Part shown: positions 60,064 through 64,000 of the stretch, piece by piece | Layout: every line of letters begins with the position of its first letter | Position numbering within the stretch: position 1 is the stretch's first letter | NCBI GenBank assembly: GCA_027924585.1 | Contig: BSBM01000140.1 | Location: 9,543,501 to 9,607,500 of the forward strand | From: Larix kaempferi | Taxonomy: Eukaryota; Streptophyta; Pinopsida; Pinales; Pinaceae | Reading direction: 5' to 3' | Length of the DNA stretch: 64,000 nucleotides | Notes under the pieces: generated by a model | Told to the model about the DNA's origin: nothing | Seen by the model: only the letters and a program-made list of their open reading frames with translations | Databases searched by the model: none | Position numbers and translations under genes: made by a program

Positions 60064-60661
60064 ATTATTGAAAATACAACTGCATAAGAAACCATAAACA
60101 GAGAAAACCACAACACAAGATACACAAGGATTTACCCTGGAAACTCCAGTCCTTCGAGGAAAACCAACAAATGTTTGTCTTCTTATTGCAGGATTTGTTT
60201 ACAACAGTCCTCCAGATAAACCCTCCGGATCTAGACCAAAACTCCTTGGAAAGACCTCTACAAACCTCACTGTAATTGTGCTCCAAATCCTTTATGCAAG
60301 CTAGATTGACAAACCCTAGATCCACCCTGGATCCAATAGACAACAAAGAAGTAACTCTCACCTGGAAAAACTGTGATCTCAACCTGAGATCTAGACTGCT
60401 CACTACAAGAGGAAACTCGTCTCTTTCAACTATGATGTTGACCACTATAGAAGATCTCCTTTTCTCCTATAACTGTGATACCTTACAACATTCAACATAC
60501 TCTTTTATAACATCACTTTATGTCAATACCATGGGACACGTAGTACCATGGACCCTCCAATACCATTGACAATAAAGTATTACAAAAGACACTATTACAA
60601 GGTTGTATGTTGCTAGACACCCTCAATGTAGAAGTACCTTCTGAGCTACCAAAAACTAACA
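60064..60661 (-). repeat. Element B, 5' LTR, second part
   Basis: Continues the B LTR after the C insertion (compare 51127-51770) and ends CTAACA at 60661, followed by the TTGCT duplication. Confidence 0.9.
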
Positions 60662-60666
60662 TTGCT

Positions 60667-60721
60667 GTTAGTTTCAATTAGTCTTGTAGTTGTGGTGCTT
60701 GTGGCAGTTTGGATATAGGCA
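60667..60721 (+). repeat. Element A, 3' LTR, last part
   Basis: GTTAGTTTCAATTAG to TTTGGATATAGGCA matches the end of A's 5' LTR (about 43004-43058). This confirms that B split this LTR. Confidence 0.7.
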
Positions 60722-60919
60722 CACTGCATCAGCAGACTTTGGATGGGTTTCACAGGTTTTTTAATGGGAAGCTTCAATGTTTGTGAAATGTGAGCATCTA
60801 GGACAAACATGTTTAGTTGTTTCCTTTCCATTTGGAAAATTGAAGTAAATGCAGAATTAGATGGATATCCATGTCACATGCACAGAGAGGGTTATCATTC
60901 AAAAATCATTGAAATGCTT
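60722..60919. other. Intron sequence between Gypsy A and a SINE
   Basis: No feature recognised apart from the left target duplication of the SINE at 60906-60919. Confidence 0.5.
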
Positions 60920-61121
60920 TTTTGTTCCCTTGTAACCAAGCACGGGAAACCCCTAAAGACTTCACCAGTGTAGATGGGTGGTAACCATGGTAAGCTGTCG
61001 TGCAAGTTACAAGCACCTCGCCCCTGGGGGGTCAAGAGAGTTGAACCTGTGACCTCCCCAACATCGGGGGACAGATCTCACGTTTGGCTCATGACCACTT
61101 GAGCTAACCCTCGGGGCTAAG
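60920..61121 (-). mobile_element. tRNA-derived SINE with 14-bp target duplication
   Basis: Flanked by TCATTGAAATGCTT (60906-60919) and TCATTGAAATACTT (61122-61135), one mismatch. On the minus strand it begins with a tRNA-like head: AGCCCCGAGGG, A box GTTAGCTCAAGTGG, B box AGGTTCAACTC. An unrelated body follows, then an A tract (T run at 60919-60923). This is a complete ~200-bp SINE. It shares the general layout of plant SINEs such as Au, but I cannot assign the family. Confidence 0.88.
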
Positions 61122-61397
61122 TCATTGAAATACTTCTGCTTGTTCAATCGAGGTATTTCTATTAACTATTTCCCTATAGTACCTAAAAAAGGTGTTTCAA
61201 AATGTTTGAAAAAACAAAGGCTTGATTTCAAGTAAAAACAAACAAAATCCAAAGAAATAATGTGTCTATATCAGAGTTACTTTCATCCAAAATAAACATT
61301 GAAAATGGGAAATCTATTCAGAAATTCCTATAAATGCATGGAACCATTTTGAAGTTTGGAAATGGGAATATTGTTTTCTGATGCCAGCAATGGGGTT

Positions 61398-61421
61398 TCA
61401 CACACACACACACATATATAT
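61398..61421. repeat. (CA)n(TA)n microsatellite
   Basis: Compound dinucleotide tract of about 24 bp. Confidence 0.9.
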
Positions 61422-61639
61422 GTCGGAAATGTAGCATATATTTCATCAAAAAGCAATATACATTCACAACAAGATCAACAAATTCAAGAACCAAAGAGGG
61501 AACACAATAGAACCTCCATCCCACATGAGCAAAAGGAGTGCTAGCAAATCTGCTTTGCTTCCATGTGGAAGAGAATTTCCATCTTTTGTAAACATGTTGA
61601 TTTTAGCTGAATTCTGATTAAAATGTAGAAATTTCTTGC

Positions 61640-62210
61640 AGGCTGGATGGAGTTGTCATCTCAAGAAAAGTTGCGAGACAACGGTGTCTCCATAAAGAAA
61701 ATAAGCCTGTGAATTGGATCACATCCCACATGCTCTTGCCAGCTTGTTGGACCATCCACTTGTCTCCAAGAGTCCAAAGACAACCCCCAGGGGAGAAACA
61801 AAAAGCAGATCATACTTGTCAACATTCTAGTCCCAAAATGATCTTACAACTAAACAGGTCCAGATCACATGCTTTATCATTTTAGGTTTGTGACAGACCC
61901 CACAATGTCCATCAATGAAACCAGTAAAATGTAATCAATCATTGACTCCTAATTTGCTAAATTTTATGAAGAACCAACCACTATAGGGTAGTACATGTGT
62001 CTTAAGAATAAAGCTTGCAGATGTCTTGACAGTTCCTGAACCCCCTGTATTTGGAATCATGGATATTCCACTTCTTATTTGATGTTCTGCTATCAAACTG
62101 GTTGACCAAATTTTACCAGAGTTCCTTGAAACCATAATCTATTAATGGTTTCCCATAAGACCACTGCCTGTCCTTCCTAATGGCCCTGTGAACATCCATA
62201 TGTAGCTTAA
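61640..62210 (-). pseudogene. LINE polyprotein C-terminal remnant
   Basis: The minus-strand frame at 62135-61935 (MVSRNSGKIWSTSLIAEHQI...) leads after a stop into GHCGVCHKPKMIKHVIWTC. That is a C-x2-C...H-x3-C pattern like the zf-RVT zinc-binding domain at the end of plant LINE ORF2 proteins. Stops and a lack of upstream RT show a dead fragment. No poly(A) end or target duplication was found. Confidence 0.5.
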
Positions 62211-62946
62211 CCATAGTAGCAGGATTTGGCCATATTGGCCTTTGCTGTACAGAAATTCAGAGCTGAATGAAATTCAGCAAATTTTCTGTACAGCACTGAT
62301 ATGGTACGGTCAACATAATTTTGACATTCCTTGATAATATATCTCATGTCTTGGATACCAGTCAACCTATAAACCCAAGAAACAACCTAACCCCCCCTCA
62401 AAAAAATTAAAAATCCATAAAAATTCTATAACTGTAAACTAAACTGCTGAAATTTCAAGGAATGAACAATTTTTTCTGATTTATTGAGGTGGAAAGTTTT
62501 CCAAAATTTGGTACAAATGCATATTTCATATATATGAGATGTAAACTTCTGTATTGGAGCCGTACTTGAATTTTTCGTTACGTATTTTATCCATTCTGAA
62601 TTTGTATTCATATTTGTATTTGTATTTGAATCATGCTACTATGGCAAAAACCAACAGAATTCCTGTATCAACTGCTATAGTGCAGTTGAAGCGGAATGGT
62701 CAACAACCTGAAATTGATGAGACCAATTAAGATCCTGGCAGGACAGCTACTGTCCTATGCTCTTGTCCCACAATTCAGCCCATGTTTGAAAACCTTTCTT
62801 CGCCGATCACTTCCCTGCAAAAGAGAGAAGTAACACTTTCTGCTCTAGGATGCTGGCAAATCCCATCCTCGTCGACAGTCCAAATTATCCCAGTGCAACT
62901 ATTTGGAACTTTGGACACCAACTACCAAGCTTGCCATATTCTTAAG
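62211..62946. other. Intron sequence, nothing recognised
   Basis: AT-rich with short pentamer variation (TTTGTATTTGTATTTG near 62600). No coding motif. Confidence 0.5.
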
Positions 62947-62990
62947 TGTTGGCGGACAAGCCACCCTTCGGAAATATGCTCAAGCGTGTG

Positions 62991-63063
62991 GGCCAGAAGC
63001 TCTGTTGGTAGAGCACCCTGAGTGGTATTTGGGAGGTCCTGGGTTCCAGTCCTAGCTGCTCCG
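62991..63063 (+). ncRNA. tRNA-like segment in the left LTR of the TRIM
   Basis: AAGCTCTGTTGG (62997-63008) matches the A box TAGCTCAGTTGG at 10 of 12, followed by TAGAGCA as in a D-arm. GGAGGTCCTGGGTTCCAGTCC-type sequence contains the B box GGTTCCAGTCC (63042-63052). A-to-B spacing is tRNA-like. The acceptor stem is not complete, so this is tRNA-derived rather than a tRNA gene. Confidence 0.7.
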
Positions 63064-63186
63064 CATTTGCTCCTCAACATGGTATTAGAGCCAGCTTGCC
63101 ATTTAGGTGTGCTCAAGCCAGTGCGTCGCTTGAGGGGAGGTGTTGGCAGTCAAGCCACCCTCCAGAAGTATGCTCGAATATGTGTG

Positions 63187-63250
63187 CCAACAGTTCAGTT
63201 GGTAGAGTGCTCTGTATGGTATTTGGATGCCCTGGGTTGGAGTTCTAGTT
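63187..63250 (+). ncRNA. tRNA-like segment in the right LTR of the TRIM
   Basis: CAGTTCAGTTGG (63191-63202) and GGTAGAGTGC match the A-box/D-arm, and GGTTGGAGTTC (63235-63245) is a decayed B box. The position within the LTR equals that in the left LTR. Confidence 0.6.
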
Positions 63251-63278
63251 GGTCCATGCTTGCTGCTTAACTTTAACA

Positions 63279-64000
63279 ACACTGGACCTGGAAATCTTAA
63301 AGGCTTCAGCCATGCTGACTGTGTCAGAGAGTCCAGAGGGACCGGATTTAATGTTGATTTGTGTATCATTCTGAATACAGTGCTGCACAAATGTTGCCAG
63401 GACGCATTGCCATTTATGGATGACCAGCTTATTTGGTTGCTAACACAGTCCCTTGAGCATGGATATCAGTCAAGCCAAGCCTGCCTTCCCTTTTGGGCAA
63501 AGTGCACATGTCCCAAGAAATCGATGCAGACCTCACTTCCCTGGAGTTGCATTAAAATATTCAACATACAATTTTGTGCACTTGCTTAAAATAGATTTCA
63601 TGTACAGAAAAATAACATTTACAGTAAATAGTTCACAATTTTGGGTGATTGAGTTCTTATTATTGTGCATATATTTCGAAAATCTGTAAATTCATGTGGA
63701 CATGAGCAAACTCTTTCCTTTCTATGTCCACAACAAATCTGTTAGGGGCCAGCACTTCATTGACATGTTATTGAAAAAAAAGCATTTGGTTCATGACTTC
63801 AATTTAATCCATGCTTATGTAAGGCAGCAGGTTCTTCCATACTGAGGATCTGTTCCTATGGAATTAACACCTTTCCTTCTGAACTTGTGAGGATTTAGTA
63901 TTACATTGATGGAGTTTGCTGCTATATGAACTTTGGACAAATGTTGAGCTCGAGTTCTTGTGGGGACTTCCTTCATCCTCCTTTTTGAGCATGAAAATGA
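63279..64000. other. Intron sequence to the window edge, no exon seen
   Basis: A 120-codon plus frame (63227-63589) overlaps the TRIM and has no recognisable motif or heptad pattern. No coiled-coil exon of the NT-C2 gene is found here. Confidence 0.5.

Larger units (their letters stand above)
51050..60661 (-). mobile_element. Non-autonomous LTR retrotransposon B (second level of the nest)
   Basis: Target duplication TTGCT at 51045-51049 and 60662-60666. LTRs 51050-51770 (721 bp) and 53442-53518 joined to 60064-60661 (675 bp) start TGTTAAC and end CTAACA (left copy mutated to CTAACG). A minus-strand primer-binding site (TGCTATCAGAGTGGC, complement of 53427-53441) and purine tract (CTAAGAGGGAG, complement of about 51771-51781) set the orientation. 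Without element C it would be about 3.07 kb. The 1.67-kb interior is GC-rich and codes for no recognised retroviral domain, so it must have moved in trans. Confidence 0.88.
41800..60721 (+). mobile_element. Ty3/Gypsy LTR retrotransposon A (outermost of a three-deep nest)
   Basis: The 5' LTR (about 41800-43058, including a DNA-transposon insertion) and the 3' LTR share TAGTGTCATATTTCA, the TATA region GGTATAAATAGG / GGTATAAGTAGG, CCCTCT-ATTTGTAT-TCT and GTAGGTGCAATC. A primer-binding site (43067-43078) follows the 5' LTR, and a tract TTTTAAGTTGGGG precedes the 3' LTR, giving plus orientation. Integrase remnants lie at 48190-49010. The 3' LTR is split at 51049 by element B and resumes at 60667-60721. 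The interior also holds a partial LTR element, a family X repeat and hAT-like element J. The target duplication was not found. Confidence 0.75.
62947..63278 (+). mobile_element. TRIM-like element whose LTRs contain tRNA-like sequence
   Basis: Two direct terminal repeats, 62947-63079 (133 bp) and 63141 to about 63278, start TGTTGGC. The left ends CTCAACA, so it is TG...CA. Directly after it is TGGTATTAGAGCC (63080-63092), one base from the plant primer-binding site. Directly before the right repeat is the purine tract GAGGGGAGG (63132-63140). The internal region is only ~60 bp. Each repeat contains a tRNA-like segment with A box and B box. There is no coding capacity, so movement would depend on other elements. 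The repeats are roughly 75% alike, so the copy is old. A clear target duplication was not found. Confidence 0.75.

Noticed and set aside
51045-60666. Single large retroelement spanning 51-60.7 kb
   Set aside because: Two separate sets of LTRs, primer-binding sites, purine tracts and target duplications show two nested elements.
62947-63278. Two tandem tRNA-derived SINEs
   Set aside because: Both units share one boundary (TGTTGGC). They are separated by a primer-binding site next to the first and a purine tract next to the second, which fits a TRIM better.

Overview
This window looks like nuclear DNA of a large-genome seed plant, most probably a gymnosperm (conifer-like). That is an inference from low gene density, two introns of about 20 kb or more, AT-rich non-coding sequence, and old, deeply nested Copia/Gypsy elements. 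There are no bacterial operons, no CRISPR array and no complete standalone RNA gene.

One real protein-coding gene was found. Five plus-strand exons (19824-19904, 39908-40108, 40491-40613, 40883-40920, 41059-41179) splice in frame to 188 residues. They form an N-terminal NT-C2 domain followed by the start of an acidic linker, as in plant long coiled-coil 'myosin/sporulation-protein-like' proteins (Arabidopsis At1g22060 type, from recall). Intron 1 is 20,003 bp. Intron 5 runs at least 22.8 kb, to the window edge, so the coiled-coil exons lie beyond the window.

Layout. 1-18.7 kb is upstream intergenic DNA: a pair of ~2 kb direct repeats, two RNase H-type reverse-transcriptase remnants, a tRNA-derived SINE and several tandem repeats. 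18.9-19.8 kb is a GC-richer promoter/5'UTR region with an AUG-stop minimal uORF. Intron 1 holds a degraded minus-strand Copia element (D, 22678-38403). D is broken by an LTR element (F, 25208-31403), which itself contains a 5'-truncated LINE with a 13-bp target duplication and a fold-back repeat. D is also broken by a hAT-like element (H) with an 8-bp target duplication. 38.4-41.8 kb is mostly unique and carries exons 2-5.

Intron 5 holds a Gypsy element (A, 41800 to about 60721) with integrase remnants. Its 5' LTR contains a DNA-transposon-like insertion. Its 3' LTR contains LTR element B (target duplication TTGCT), and B's own 3' LTR contains Copia element C (target duplication TATTA). The last 3 kb hold a SINE with a 14-bp target duplication, a LINE remnant and a ~330-bp TRIM-like element.

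The most unusual item is that TRIM-like element (62947-63278). Both of its ~133-bp terminal repeats carry a tRNA-like segment with A- and B-box motifs, by analogy with Cassandra TRIMs, which carry 5S rRNA in their LTRs. Other notable items are a perfect 45-bp hairpin in element J, a ten-unit hairpin tandem array inside element C, and a dispersed repeat family whose GC hairpin changes by compensatory substitution. All boundaries were read by eye; no alignment or database search was run.
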